This document shows, piece by piece, positions 27,776 through 35,958 of a stretch of 64,000 nucleotides of DNA (positions are counted from its first letter, which is position 1; each line of letters opens with the position of its first letter). The stretch spans positions 62,001 through 126,000 of the forward strand of contig JAEUIW010000001.1 in NCBI GenBank assembly GCA_016794925.1, written 5' to 3'. A model generated the notes under the pieces. It was not told where the DNA came from. It did not search any database and was given only the letters and a program-made list of their open reading frames with translations. This stretch comes from Phycisphaerae bacterium (GTDB lineage: Bacteria > Planctomycetota > Phycisphaerae > Phycisphaerales > UBA1924). The position numbers and the translations under genes were made by a program.

Positions 27776-29017
27776 GTGGCCGCGAGCGGACCTTCACATC
27801 CCGCCGGAGTTCCCGACGCCGACGCACCGCGTCCCGGCGCTGTGCTCTTCACGGCGTTCGAGCCTTCTGGCGACGACCACGCCGCCCCGGTGATCGCCGA
27901 GATCCGCGCCCGTCGCCCGGACTTGACGGTGTACGCCTGGGGTGGGCCCAAGATGCAACGGGCCGGCGCCACGGTGGTTGAATTCACCGGGCAGAGCGCC
28001 GTGATGGGCCTCCCGGGCCCGAGCAAGATCGTCGAGCACCTCCGCCTCAATCGCCGCATCGCGGACTGGCTCCGCACCCATCGCGTCGACCTGCACGTGC
28101 CGGTCGATTCCCCGGGCGCGAATTTTCCAATCTGCCGCCTCACGAAGGCCCGCGGCATCCGCGTGGTGCATCTTGTGGCGCCGCAGATGTGGGCGTGGGG
28201 ACCGTGGCGCGTCGCCAAGCTCAGACGACTCACCGATCTCGTGCTCTGCCTGCTGCCTTTCGAGGAGCAATGGTTCCGCACGCGCGGCGTGCCCGCGCGC
28301 TTTGTCGGGCATCCGCTCTTCGATGAGGCACTCGACGTGGACGCCGTGACGGCTCGCGCGGCGCGGATCCCCGGCTCGAACGCGAAGCCCCGGGTGCTCC
28401 TGCTTCCGGGTTCGCGCCCGTCCGAGATTTCGCGTTGCTTCCCGGTGCTTCTGGACGCGTTCCGGCGACTCAGGCACGACTTCCCCGGCTTGGTCGGCTG
28501 CGTCGCATCCACCCGCCATCAAGTCGAGGCCGACATCCGGGGGCTCGCCCAATCGCGAGGCGGCTGGCCCGATGGACTCTCGGTCGTCGTGGGCGATACC
28601 GATGCCGCGATCGCTTGGTCCGAGGTGGCGCTGGTCGTGTCGGGCACCGTGACGCTCCAGATCGCGCGCCAGCGCCGTCCCATGGTCGCCATGTACCGTC
28701 CCGGAAAGTTGGTGTACCACGCCCTGGCGCGGTGGCTGGTCTCAACCCCTCTCTTCACGCTGCCAAACCTCATCGCCGGCCGAGGTGTGATCCCCGAGTT
28801 CATCCCGCACTTCGGCGATGGAGAGGCCCTGGCCGTGGCCGTCATCCGGCTGCTCCGACAGCCGGGGCTTCAAGAAACCCAGGTCGCCGCGCTCGAAGAG
28901 GTCTGCGCGCGCTTTCGGGGCCTCTCCGCGGCCCGGACCGCCGCGGACGAGATCCTCCGCGCCCTCGACGGCAGCCCCGCACGTGCTCCTGCCGTGCCCG
29001 TGCCGGTCACTGCTTAG
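27776..29017 (+). CDS. lpxB: Lipid-A-disaccharide synthase
   Basis: Glycosyltransferase that joins UDP-2,3-diacylglucosamine and lipid X to form the lipid A disaccharide. The 413 residues follow the LpxB pattern: FTAFEPSGDDHAAPVIAEI in place of the usual AGExSGD, VDSPGANFPICRLTKARGI, HLVAPQMWAWGPWRVAKL, VLCLLPFEEQWF, FVGHPLFDEA, VLLLPGSRPSEISRCFPVLLDA and the C-terminal ALVVSGTVTLQIARQRRPMVAMYR. The start is set at the GTG 27776 since longer frames overlap the regulator gene. The catalytic-loop Glu of AGExSGD appears as EPSGD. It implies an LPS-type outer membrane. Its stop overlaps the convergent gene by 4 nt. Confidence 0.82.
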   Translation: MAASGPSHPAGVPDADAPRPGAVLFTAFEPSGDDHAAPVIAEIRARRPDLTVYAWGGPKMQRAGATVVEFTGQSAVMGLPGPSKIVEHLRLNRRIADWLRTHRVDLHVPVDSPGANFPICRLTKARGIRVVHLVAPQMWAWGPWRVAKLRRLTDLVLCLLPFEEQWFRTRGVPARFVGHPLFDEALDVDAVTARAARIPGSNAKPRVLLLPGSRPSEISRCFPVLLDAFRRLRHDFPGLVGCVASTRHQVEADIRGLAQSRGGWPDGLSVVVGDTDAAIAWSEVALVVSGTVTLQIARQRRPMVAMYRPGKLVYHALARWLVSTPLFTLPNLIAGRGVIPEFIPHFGDGEALAVAVIRLLRQPGLQETQVAALEEVCARFRGLSAARTAADEILRALDGSPARAPAVPVPVTA

Positions 29018-29829
29018 CGTCTCGCGGACATCGGATACCCAGCCCGGCTGCGATGCACGCGTGCGTCGGTCGCCGACGGCTCCCGACCCTGGTTCGACAA
29101 CTCGATCAGCAGCACCGTCGCCACCGCGTTCCCGATGCGGTCCGCGATCGGAACCACTCTCCGCGAGGGCGAGCGGATTGGCAGCTCCCGGTCCAGACAA
29201 CGCTCCATCAGCCGTGCCAAGTCGTGCGATGCGATGCGCTCGTCCGCGCCGAAATGCAGCACCATGACGCCGCCGTTGACAATCTCCCGGTCGTTGCACA
29301 ACTTGGTCAGGTCCCTCGTCGGGCCCCGCAGCAACTCCGAGGTGTAGGTCCGGTTCGGCCCGGGCACGCCCGCGCGGTACGAGTGCTGGCCAACCACTTT
29401 CAGCTCGAGCCAGTACGCCGCGGAAGGATCGATCCCCGTCGACGGGGCCGATACCTCTTCGCCGACGCGGCCCTCGAAGAGCGTGCCCGCAGCGGCCGCT
29501 CGCGCCTCTTCCGCACCGCGAGCCGCTTTCAATGGATCCGCGATCTCCACCGCGCCGTCCGCCGCGGCAAGCACCAGGTCGCAGCGCAACCGCTCGGGGC
29601 CTTCCGGCAGTTCGCGTCGCCGCCCCTTCTTCCGCCTCCACTCTCCCGGGTACGGCTGTTCGCGATGCACCCCGAATCCCGCGGCCAAGAACCCCGCCGC
29701 GACCTCCGCGTGCAACTCCACCTCATCCTTCGCGTCCATTCCGTACACGGCCTGCTCGAGCGACAGCCGAGATTCCAGGCCCCGCAGCGCCCCCGCCGTG
29801 GCGTCCAGCAGTTCCTCCGCGTTCCACAT
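29014..29829 (-). CDS. Unknown protein with a PD-(D/E)XK nuclease-like pattern
   Basis: A 271-residue protein I cannot name. Residues 36-150 fit a restriction-endonuclease-like fold: Glu42 in an early helix, a strand LRCDLVLAA with Asp84, then YWLELKVVGQHS with Glu142 and Lys144 as the ExK. A variable charged loop (about 92-132) lies between Asp and ExK. The C-terminal part (TRDLTKLCNDREIVNGGVMVLHFGADE) looks like a helix-strand continuation. The ATG at 29829 lies 6 nt after a minus-strand TAGGCT. It may be a housekeeping nuclease or an inactive relative; nothing nearby resembles a methyltransferase or toxin partner. Confidence 0.6.
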   Translation of the reverse strand: MWNAEELLDATAGALRGLESRLSLEQAVYGMDAKDEVELHAEVAAGFLAAGFGVHREQPYPGEWRRKKGRRRELPEGPERLRCDLVLAAADGAVEIADPLKAARGAEEARAAAAGTLFEGRVGEEVSAPSTGIDPSAAYWLELKVVGQHSYRAGVPGPNRTYTSELLRGPTRDLTKLCNDREIVNGGVMVLHFGADERIASHDLARLMERCLDRELPIRSPSRRVVPIADRIGNAVATVLLIELSNQGREPSATDARVHRSRAGYPMSARR

Positions 29830-29835
29830 GCCACC

Positions 29836-29841
29836 AGCCTA
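29836..29841 (-). promoter_or_regulatory. -10 box of a predicted leaderless transcript
   Basis: TAGGCT on the minus strand ends 6 nt before the ATG at 29829. Confidence 0.45.
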
Positions 29842-29867
29842 CCGCGCGGGTGGTGTCGATGCTCGCC

Positions 29868-30380
29868 TCAGCTCCCCGCCGACTCGATCCCCAGTTCGCG
29901 CGCGATGTCGGCCACGCGCTCACGCGCGGACGCGTCGATCGATGCCCGCGTTCGTTGGACCGCCGCTCGTGCCACCCAGGGCAACGGAAGCACGGAGAGC
30001 GGCACGTACCACCACCACGTCGGGATCCGGTACCACGAGAAGTAGGTGACCAACAACGAATCCGTCAGCCACACGCCCGGCCAGATCGTGACCACGGTCA
30101 GCAACACGAACAGCCACGGCATCATCGGCCTGACGCGCCAGCGGAAGCTCAGGATCCCCCGGACCGCGTCATGCCGCGCCTCGACCACGCCGTCGAACGG
30201 AGATCCGAAAGCCGACGCCGAGAACAGCACGGCCCCCGATCCCCGTTCGAATCCCGCCAGCTTCCCGCGCCGGGCCGCGCGGTCGAGTCGCTCCATGATC
30301 TCATCCGGCGGCAACGACGTTCTCAGTTGCGGCAGGGGGGCCGGAATGGGTGTTGCGAGATGAACCGAATCGTCTGACAT
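29868..30380 (-). CDS. Two-helix membrane protein, unknown
   Basis: A 170-residue protein of no family I know. An N-terminal soluble region with a positively charged helix (IMERLDRAARRGKLAGFE) and a beta-like section (VLFSASAFGSPFDGVVEARHD) is followed by two membrane segments, MMPWLFVLLTVVTIWPGVWL and the Trp-rich YRIPTWWWYVPLSVLPLPW, and a helical charged tail. Its start codon at 30380 has no obvious Shine-Dalgarno or nearby -10 box. Confidence 0.6.
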   Translation of the reverse strand: MSDDSVHLATPIPAPLPQLRTSLPPDEIMERLDRAARRGKLAGFERGSGAVLFSASAFGSPFDGVVEARHDAVRGILSFRWRVRPMMPWLFVLLTVVTIWPGVWLTDSLLVTYFSWYRIPTWWWYVPLSVLPLPWVARAAVQRTRASIDASARERVADIARELGIESAGS

Positions 30381-30508
30381 GTGGACCCCACGTCGCGCCC
30401 CGGTGAATCCGCCTCGTTTCCAACGTGTTATCGGTGCGAGGCCCCGCGCACTGTACCGATTGCGATGAACGCGGCCCCGCTATCCGGTCGGTCGTTTGCA
30501 CCCATGCC

Positions 30509-30536
30509 TTGCCGGCGGATCTGGACGGGTTACCTT
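30509..30536 (+). promoter_or_regulatory. Promoter of a predicted leaderless transcript
   Basis: TTGCCG, a 16-nt spacer and TACCTT. The -10 box ends 6 nt before the ATG at 30543, placing the start of transcription on the start codon. Confidence 0.55.
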
Positions 30537-30542
30537 CACCGT

Positions 30543-31010
30543 ATGACGAAAGACGGGGGTCCAGCTTTGCGCTTGGTCCAGGACGACCCCGGGTCACGTC
30601 CCGTCGCGCCCGCGCCGGCGCGCCGCGCGGCCGCTGTCGCCAATGAGAATCGCACCGCTTCCCTTCTCACCGCCACCGACGCGCGCTGGATCCTCGCCCG
30701 TCGCGCCTCCGAGGCCCTCGAAGGCGGCTCCGCGGCGGTCCTTCCTTCCGAGCGTCGTCGCATGCTCCTCGGTCTTGCTTCCCGGCTCGGTCTGAGGCCG
30801 TTCGATGCCAGCCTGATCATCGCCATCGTTCAGGACGGTCGTCGCTCCGGTCGCGGCGCGCTCGGCCCGGAAGTCGAATCGCGGCTCAGCGTCCTTCCTG
30901 TCGCTGCAGCCGCACTTCCGCGCGCGGCGATCCGAACGCGCGGGATCGTCGTCGCACTGATCGCGTTCGGTGTCTTCGCGTGGTTGGTCCGCTGGCTCGT
31001 AAGCTCTTGA
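30543..31010 (+). CDS. Small protein with C-terminal membrane anchor, unknown
   Basis: A 155-residue protein without recognisable family. The N-terminal 45 residues are Ala/Pro/Arg-rich; a helical section follows (DARWILARRASEALEGGSAAV, RRRMLLGLASRLGLRPFDASLIIAIVQDGRRSG), and the end is a single membrane helix, GIVVALIAFGVFAWLVRWLV. It would be a tail-anchored cytoplasmic protein. The start at 30543 is favoured by the promoter position; the frame is open 54 codons further upstream. It lies 60 nt before panB. Confidence 0.55.
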   Translation: MTKDGGPALRLVQDDPGSRPVAPAPARRAAAVANENRTASLLTATDARWILARRASEALEGGSAAVLPSERRRMLLGLASRLGLRPFDASLIIAIVQDGRRSGRGALGPEVESRLSVLPVAAAALPRAAIRTRGIVVALIAFGVFAWLVRWLVSS

Positions 31011-31057
31011 ACCAAGTTGAGACGCCACTCGAATAAGGGATAGACGGCGAGCCGGTC

Positions 31058-31063
31058 TACAAT
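31058..31063 (+). promoter_or_regulatory. panB -10 box of a predicted leaderless transcript
   Basis: TACAAT ends 7 nt before the panB GTG at 31071, one of the closest matches to the consensus in the window. Confidence 0.55.
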
Positions 31064-31070
31064 TCACTTC

Positions 31071-32066
31071 GTGAACGCATCGACCGCAAAGATCAATCCC
31101 AAGCGCGTGACCTTGGCCACGCTGAGGCGGATGGCCGCGACGGGCGATCCTTTCGCTTGTCTCACGTGCTATGACGCCACCACCGCTCGGTGGCTCGCCC
31201 GAGCGGGGGTGCATGTGCTGCTCGTCGGGGACACCGCCGCGGAGGTCGTGCTGGGCCTGTCGCGCACCATCGACATGCCGCTGGAAGTGCTCCTGGCGCT
31301 CACCGCGGGCGTGAAGCGCGGCGCTCCCGAATCGCTCGTCATGGGCGACATGCCCTTCATGAGCTACCAGGCCGATGAGCCGGAGGCGATCCGAAACGCG
31401 GGACGGTTCCTGCGCGAGGGCCTGGCCGACGTCGTCAAGTTCGAGGCCGATGAGTCGTTCGCGCCGCTGATCGCGAAGGTCGTTCGGGCCGGAATCCCGG
31501 TTTGTGGCCACGTCGGCAGCCGACCCCAGCGTGCCGCGCTCACATCCGGCTACGCCTCCGCGGGCCGGTCGCCGGCCGACGCCGAGCGGATCGTTCGTGA
31601 CGCTGTGGCGATGGAGCGAGCCGGGTGCTCCCTCCTGCTCGTCGAGGCCGTTCCCGAAGCGGTGGCGTCGGAGATCATGAGGGTCACCACGGTTCCGCTG
31701 ATCGGCATCGGTGCAGGCGCGGGGTGCCACGGCCAGGTGGTCGTCCTGCAGGACGTGATGGGGCTGAACCTCACGACCCCCCCGTTCGTGCGGCCGGTCG
31801 CGTCGATGGGAGAGGCGCTCGAACGCGCGGCCCGATCGTGGGTGGACCAGGTCGCGCGGCGCGACGTGCCACCCTCCCCTTACACGGGGATTCCGGCGGA
31901 TGACGGAAGCGCACCGCACATGCGTCCGGATGACGCGGTGGGGCGTCGAGCCGTACAGGTTGATCATGGTGATCCCGAACGCCGACCGGGACGGGTGAAC
32001 ACGCAACCCCGAAGCGTCGAACAAGCTGGCAACAAGCCTCTGGCGCCTCCCGGCGCGCGGGGCTGA
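31071..32066 (+). CDS. panB: 3-methyl-2-oxobutanoate hydroxymethyltransferase
   Basis: First committed step of pantothenate synthesis, making ketopantoate. The TIM-barrel shows FACLTCYDATTARWLARAG, the Mg-binding Asp in LLVGDTAAEVVLG and VMGDMPFMSY, Lys in VVKFEAD, the catalytic Glu in LLLVEAVP, and GIGAGAGCHGQVVVLQDVMGL. The conserved region ends near residue 270 (SPYTGIP), yet the frame continues for about 55 polar residues to give 331 aa, longer than the usual 260-285. The tail is Arg/Pro-rich and may be a late extension of the frame. Confidence 0.92.
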   Translation: MNASTAKINPKRVTLATLRRMAATGDPFACLTCYDATTARWLARAGVHVLLVGDTAAEVVLGLSRTIDMPLEVLLALTAGVKRGAPESLVMGDMPFMSYQADEPEAIRNAGRFLREGLADVVKFEADESFAPLIAKVVRAGIPVCGHVGSRPQRAALTSGYASAGRSPADAERIVRDAVAMERAGCSLLLVEAVPEAVASEIMRVTTVPLIGIGAGAGCHGQVVVLQDVMGLNLTTPPFVRPVASMGEALERAARSWVDQVARRDVPPSPYTGIPADDGSAPHMRPDDAVGRRAVQVDHGDPERRPGRVNTQPRSVEQAGNKPLAPPGARG

Positions 32067-32086
32067 GTTCATTACGGGGCAGCCAC

Positions 32087-33508
32087 ATGCGTCGATTCAT
32101 CACGTTCGGACCCGCCCTGGTGGTGCTGCTGGCGGCGGCGCTCGCGTTGTACGTCGCGCCGCGCGTGGCCCGCAGCGCGTCCGCCGCGCGCAGCGAGGCC
32201 GTCGTGCGCCTCGCCTCGGCCCAGCTCGCGGAAGACGACATCCTCGATCGGATCAATCGCGCGACCCGAGCCGTGGCCGACTCGGTCGAACCCTCCGTTG
32301 TGCACATCGGCATCGAGGCTCGCGCCGTCCGGGGCGGGCTCCGCATCGGCCAGGGCTCCGGCTGGGTGTACGACGACAAGGGCCACATCGTCACCAACGC
32401 GCACGTGGTGCGTGCCGCGGCGGCCGAGGGCGAGCCCCGCGTCGCCGTGCAGTTCTCCGACGGCCGGGTGCAGTGGGCAACCGTCAAGGGCGCGGACGTG
32501 CTCACCGACGTGGCGGTGATCAAGGTCGATCAGGCCGAAGGGCTGATCCCCGCGCGGCGCGCGGCCTCGGCCGTGATCAAGCAGGGCGACACGGTCTTCG
32601 CGTTCGGATCGCCCTTCGGTTTCAAGTTCTCGATGTCGCGGGGGATCGTGTCCGGACTGGGTCGTGACCCGAGGTCGGTCACCGGCGCCCGCGGGTACAC
32701 CAATTTCATCCAGACCGATGCCGCGATCAACCCCGGCAACTCGGGCGGGCCGCTGGTCGATTCGCGCGGCCAGGTCATCGGCATGAACGTCGCCATCGCC
32801 ACCGGCTCCGAGCCCGACGGCACCAGCGCGGGCCAATCGTCGGGCATCGCCTTCTCGATCCCCATGAGCACCATCGAGCCTGTGGTCGAGCAGATCATCG
32901 CCACCGGAGACGCCTCCGCCAAGGGCTTCATCGGCATCTCCATGCCGACCTCGGAGGAGGAGAACGCCTCCTGGCTCCGCGCCCGAGCCTTCCGCGGCGA
33001 GGGCGCGGCGGTGGTGGGGGTGCTGCCCGCAGGCCCCGCCGATGCCGCGGGTGTCCGCGAGGGCGACGTGATTGTCGCCATCGACTCCAAGCCCGTCACC
33101 GGCATCGCCTCCGTGCGATCGCTCATCTCGGTGCAGCGCCCCGGCCAGCAGTCGGCCTTCCGTGTCTGGCGCGACGGCAACACGCTCGACCTCAGCATCG
33201 CCGTGTCGCAGCGGAACGCACCGACCATGGTCGCGGTCGAGGCGCTCAGCATGCTCGGGTTCGTCAAGCTCGACGACACCGAGCAGGGCGTGACCGTGTC
33301 CATGATCCGCTCGGATTCAGTCGCCTTCGCCTCGGGGTTCCGCTCGGGTCAGCGCATCGGCTCCGTGGAGGGCAAGCCGGTTCCCAATCTCACTCGTTTC
33401 GTTACGTCGGTGGTCGAGGCCGGACTGCTGGAACGCCGTCCCGTCACCGTCACCGTCATCGACCCCGCCGGCCGCGAGCGCGACCTGATGCTGGGCATCG
33501 GGCGCTGA
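32087..33508 (+). CDS. HtrA/Deg-type periplasmic serine protease with two PDZ-like domains
   Basis: Envelope protein quality control. The 473 residues open with a signal anchor (FGPALVVLLAAALALYVAP), then the trypsin-like domain with the full triad: His106 in VTNAHVV, Asp141 in LTDVAVIKVD and Ser219 in NPGNSGGPLVD. A PDZ domain follows (GFIGISMP, VVGVLPAGPADAAGVREGDVIVAID), then a second, weaker PDZ (MLGFVKLDDTEQGVTVSMI, SGFRSGQRIGSVEGKPVPN). The order matches DegP/DegQ. It starts 20 nt after panB and may be read through from it, although the function is unrelated. Confidence 0.88.
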   Translation: MRRFITFGPALVVLLAAALALYVAPRVARSASAARSEAVVRLASAQLAEDDILDRINRATRAVADSVEPSVVHIGIEARAVRGGLRIGQGSGWVYDDKGHIVTNAHVVRAAAAEGEPRVAVQFSDGRVQWATVKGADVLTDVAVIKVDQAEGLIPARRAASAVIKQGDTVFAFGSPFGFKFSMSRGIVSGLGRDPRSVTGARGYTNFIQTDAAINPGNSGGPLVDSRGQVIGMNVAIATGSEPDGTSAGQSSGIAFSIPMSTIEPVVEQIIATGDASAKGFIGISMPTSEEENASWLRARAFRGEGAAVVGVLPAGPADAAGVREGDVIVAIDSKPVTGIASVRSLISVQRPGQQSAFRVWRDGNTLDLSIAVSQRNAPTMVAVEALSMLGFVKLDDTEQGVTVSMIRSDSVAFASGFRSGQRIGSVEGKPVPNLTRFVTSVVEAGLLERRPVTVTVIDPAGRERDLMLGIGR

Positions 33509-33516
33509 CCTTCCGC

Positions 33517-34461
33517 TCACTCGGCGGTCAATACCCGCAGCCGGACCGTCACCTTGGTCCGGGCGGGCGGCACCCGCTCACGTCGCGCGATCCACACCGG
33601 TTCGACGAGCGCGGCCTCGGGGCTGAAGACCCGCGCCGCCGCGACGCACTCGCCGCCGAACGTCGCCAGTCCGACCACCAGGCCTGTCCCGTCCGCGTCG
33701 TACACCTCGCCTCGTTCCTCCCCGCCCCGTCGGATCAGCTTCGAGCCCGCGAACACCCAGCCGCGCCGCGTCGCGGCTTCAGGATTCGGCGCGTGATCAG
33801 CTCCCCCGGCGTGCTCGGTGTCTTGGGCGTCTGGTACAGCCCCGGAGCTTTCGGCCTCGGTCTGCGCCAGCGTTGACCCGGTCGTGGCGTTGACGATCCA
33901 GTCGCCGGCGTCCGAGCAGATCTCCGCGCCGGTTTCGCCGCGCGTCACGAGCACGACCTCGATTCGGCTCCCGCTCGGCGGAACGACCTCGAGCCGGGTC
34001 TTCGGCGTGCCCGTTGTCGTCGCGCTCGGCCCCGCCGCGCCATCACCCGGGCCCGCCGCGACGACGGACACTCGCCCCGGTTTGCCCGGAACCCCACCAG
34101 CCAGCAGCAGCGCCGCGTGAACGTGCGAGGCCAGCACGTCCGTCACCACCAGCGCCTCGTGGTCCTTCGAGTCGCGCCGGCACACCACGACCTCGAGATA
34201 CACACGCGGAGCGTTCGTGTCGTGCGCATCGATGGGCACCTCGCCGTCAAACTCAACGGTCTTCTTCGCGCGGTCCACACGCACCCCGGGGAGCACCTCG
34301 ACGGCGCCCGCGCCGGGCGGGGCCAGCCCGTCCCGCGCGGGGATCGTGGGCGTGGGCGACGGCGGTGGCTCGGCGATCGGGTACGCGAGCGCACGGGCGT
34401 GCGACGGGCGCGAGCCCGCTCCAAGCACGAGCAGAACGATGGCCGCGGACCGACGGATCAC
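33517..34461 (-). CDS. Secreted YdjY-domain protein
   Basis: A 314-residue exported protein: leader IRRSAAIVLLVLGAGSRPSHA, a Pro-rich linker, then VRVDRAKKTVEFDGEVPIDA and VYLEVVVCRRDSKDHEALVVTDVLASHVHAALLLAG, which is the YdjY domain found on many planctomycete exported proteins and of unknown function. A Glu/Ala-rich middle and a second beta-rich part (GWVFAGSKLIRRGGEERG) follow. The GTG start at 34461 overlaps the murD stop in GTGA, so translation is coupled to murD. That coupling suggests, but does not show, a cell-wall role. Confidence 0.75.
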   Translation of the reverse strand: MIRRSAAIVLLVLGAGSRPSHARALAYPIAEPPPSPTPTIPARDGLAPPGAGAVEVLPGVRVDRAKKTVEFDGEVPIDAHDTNAPRVYLEVVVCRRDSKDHEALVVTDVLASHVHAALLLAGGVPGKPGRVSVVAAGPGDGAAGPSATTTGTPKTRLEVVPPSGSRIEVVLVTRGETGAEICSDAGDWIVNATTGSTLAQTEAESSGAVPDAQDTEHAGGADHAPNPEAATRRGWVFAGSKLIRRGGEERGEVYDADGTGLVVGLATFGGECVAAARVFSPEAALVEPVWIARRERVPPARTKVTVRLRVLTAE

Positions 34462-35870
34462 GGTCCCACCCGCGCGGGCACGCCGGTTCCCGCATCGATC
34501 CGCTCCCGAACCAGGCGAACGAATTCGTCGCCGCGGGCCTCGAAGTTCTCGTACTGATCCCAGCTCGCGCAGCCGGGGCTCAGGAGCAGCACGTCGCCGG
34601 GGCGCAGGCGCCGCGACGCCTTCGCGACCGCCTCTCGCAGCGTGACGCACGACCACGCGGCGGGCTCGCCGATCGCCGTCGCCAGCCCCGGCCCGGTGGC
34701 CCCGATCGTGTACACCCCCGCCAGTCGTTTTCCCAGCATCACGATCGGGCTCAGGTCCGACCCCTTGTCGTACCCGCCCGCGATCAGGTGGATCTTCCCC
34801 CACGGGTCGCCGACATCGAGCGCCGAGGCGATCGCACGCACCGCCGTCTCACTGGCCTCCGGCGTGGTGCTCTTGGAATCGTTGTAGTACCGCACCCGCG
34901 CGTGCTCGGCCACCATCTCCAGACGGTGCGCCAACCCCCGGAACGACCGCACCGCCCGCGCGAGCGCGTCCCGCGAATCACCCCCGAGCGCGGCCCCCGC
35001 GGCGGCCAGCGCCATCGCCGCGTTCAGGCGATTGTGCGCCCCGGGAAGCGCCATCGGGCCATCGATCCCGTCGCGCACCACGCGCGCGCGCGCCGCGGTG
35101 AACCGCTCCCAGTCCGCGACGCTCTCGCCCAGGATCGCCTCGTCCCCCGCACGTTGCGCCCGCACCAGGTTCTGCTTGCTCGCGGCGTAATGACCCACGC
35201 TCCCGTGCCAGTCGAGGTGGTTCGGCGCGAGGTTCGTGACCACCGCCACGCGCGGCGACCAATCCAGCCCGCTCTCACCCAGCCAGTGCAACATGAAGCT
35301 CGAAAGCTCGAGCACCACGAACGTACCCGGCCCGAGCGCCCCCGGGCCCTCCGCGTCGATCCGCTCCAGCAACGAGCCGCCGATGTTCCCGCCCAGCACC
35401 ACGCCTCCCGGGCCCACCACTTCAGCCAGCGCGTGCGCGATCATGGCGGAGGTCGTGCTCTTTCCCACGCTCCCGGTCACGCCGATCGTCCGCGCGCGGT
35501 CCGGCAGCCGCTCGATCAGCAACCCAATCTCGGTTGTGATCGCCACGCCCGCCCCGTGCGCCGCACGCAGGTAGGGGTCTTCCCAGGGCCGGGGCACCGC
35601 GGGATTCGCGACCACCGCGTCGCATGCCGTGAAATCCGAGATGGTGTGCCCGCCCAGGCGCAGCCGCACCCGCCCCGAATCGACCAGGTCCCTCAGCTGC
35701 GCCACCGAGCGAGCGAGTCTCTCCTCAGGCTCCCTGTCCGTGACCAGCACCTCCGCGCCGCGTGCGGCAAGGAACCGCGACACCCCCACGCCCCCGCCGA
35801 AACGGCCCAGCCCCATGACGGTCACCCGCTTCCCCGCTGGATCGAACATGCGGCGCTTGAGTTCGTTCAT
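34458..35870 (-). CDS. murD: UDP-N-acetylmuramoyl-L-alanine--D-glutamate ligase
   Basis: Adds D-Glu to UDP-MurNAc-L-Ala in peptidoglycan synthesis. The 470 residues show the three Mur-ligase domains: the UDP-binding VTVMGLGRFGGG, the ATPase with TIGVTGSVGKSTTSAMIAHAL, ELSSFMLHW, VTNLAPNHLDWHGSVGHYAASK, and the C-terminal YNDSKSTTPEASETAVRA and LIAGGYDKGSDLSPI. The ATG at 35870 starts the usual N-terminus (NELKRRMFDPAGKRV). It suggests that this organism makes a conventional peptidoglycan stem. No other mur genes adjoin. Confidence 0.93.
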   Translation of the reverse strand: MNELKRRMFDPAGKRVTVMGLGRFGGGVGVSRFLAARGAEVLVTDREPEERLARSVAQLRDLVDSGRVRLRLGGHTISDFTACDAVVANPAVPRPWEDPYLRAAHGAGVAITTEIGLLIERLPDRARTIGVTGSVGKSTTSAMIAHALAEVVGPGGVVLGGNIGGSLLERIDAEGPGALGPGTFVVLELSSFMLHWLGESGLDWSPRVAVVTNLAPNHLDWHGSVGHYAASKQNLVRAQRAGDEAILGESVADWERFTAARARVVRDGIDGPMALPGAHNRLNAAMALAAAGAALGGDSRDALARAVRSFRGLAHRLEMVAEHARVRYYNDSKSTTPEASETAVRAIASALDVGDPWGKIHLIAGGYDKGSDLSPIVMLGKRLAGVYTIGATGPGLATAIGEPAAWSCVTLREAVAKASRRLRPGDVLLLSPGCASWDQYENFEARGDEFVRLVRERIDAGTGVPARVGP

Positions 35871-35958
35871 GTCGGGCCCCCCGGTCGAAGCAGGCGGCGG
35901 CCGGCGATCGTGCGTTCGGCGTTGCCCGCGGCGTTCGCTCAACCGCCCGGCAACACGT

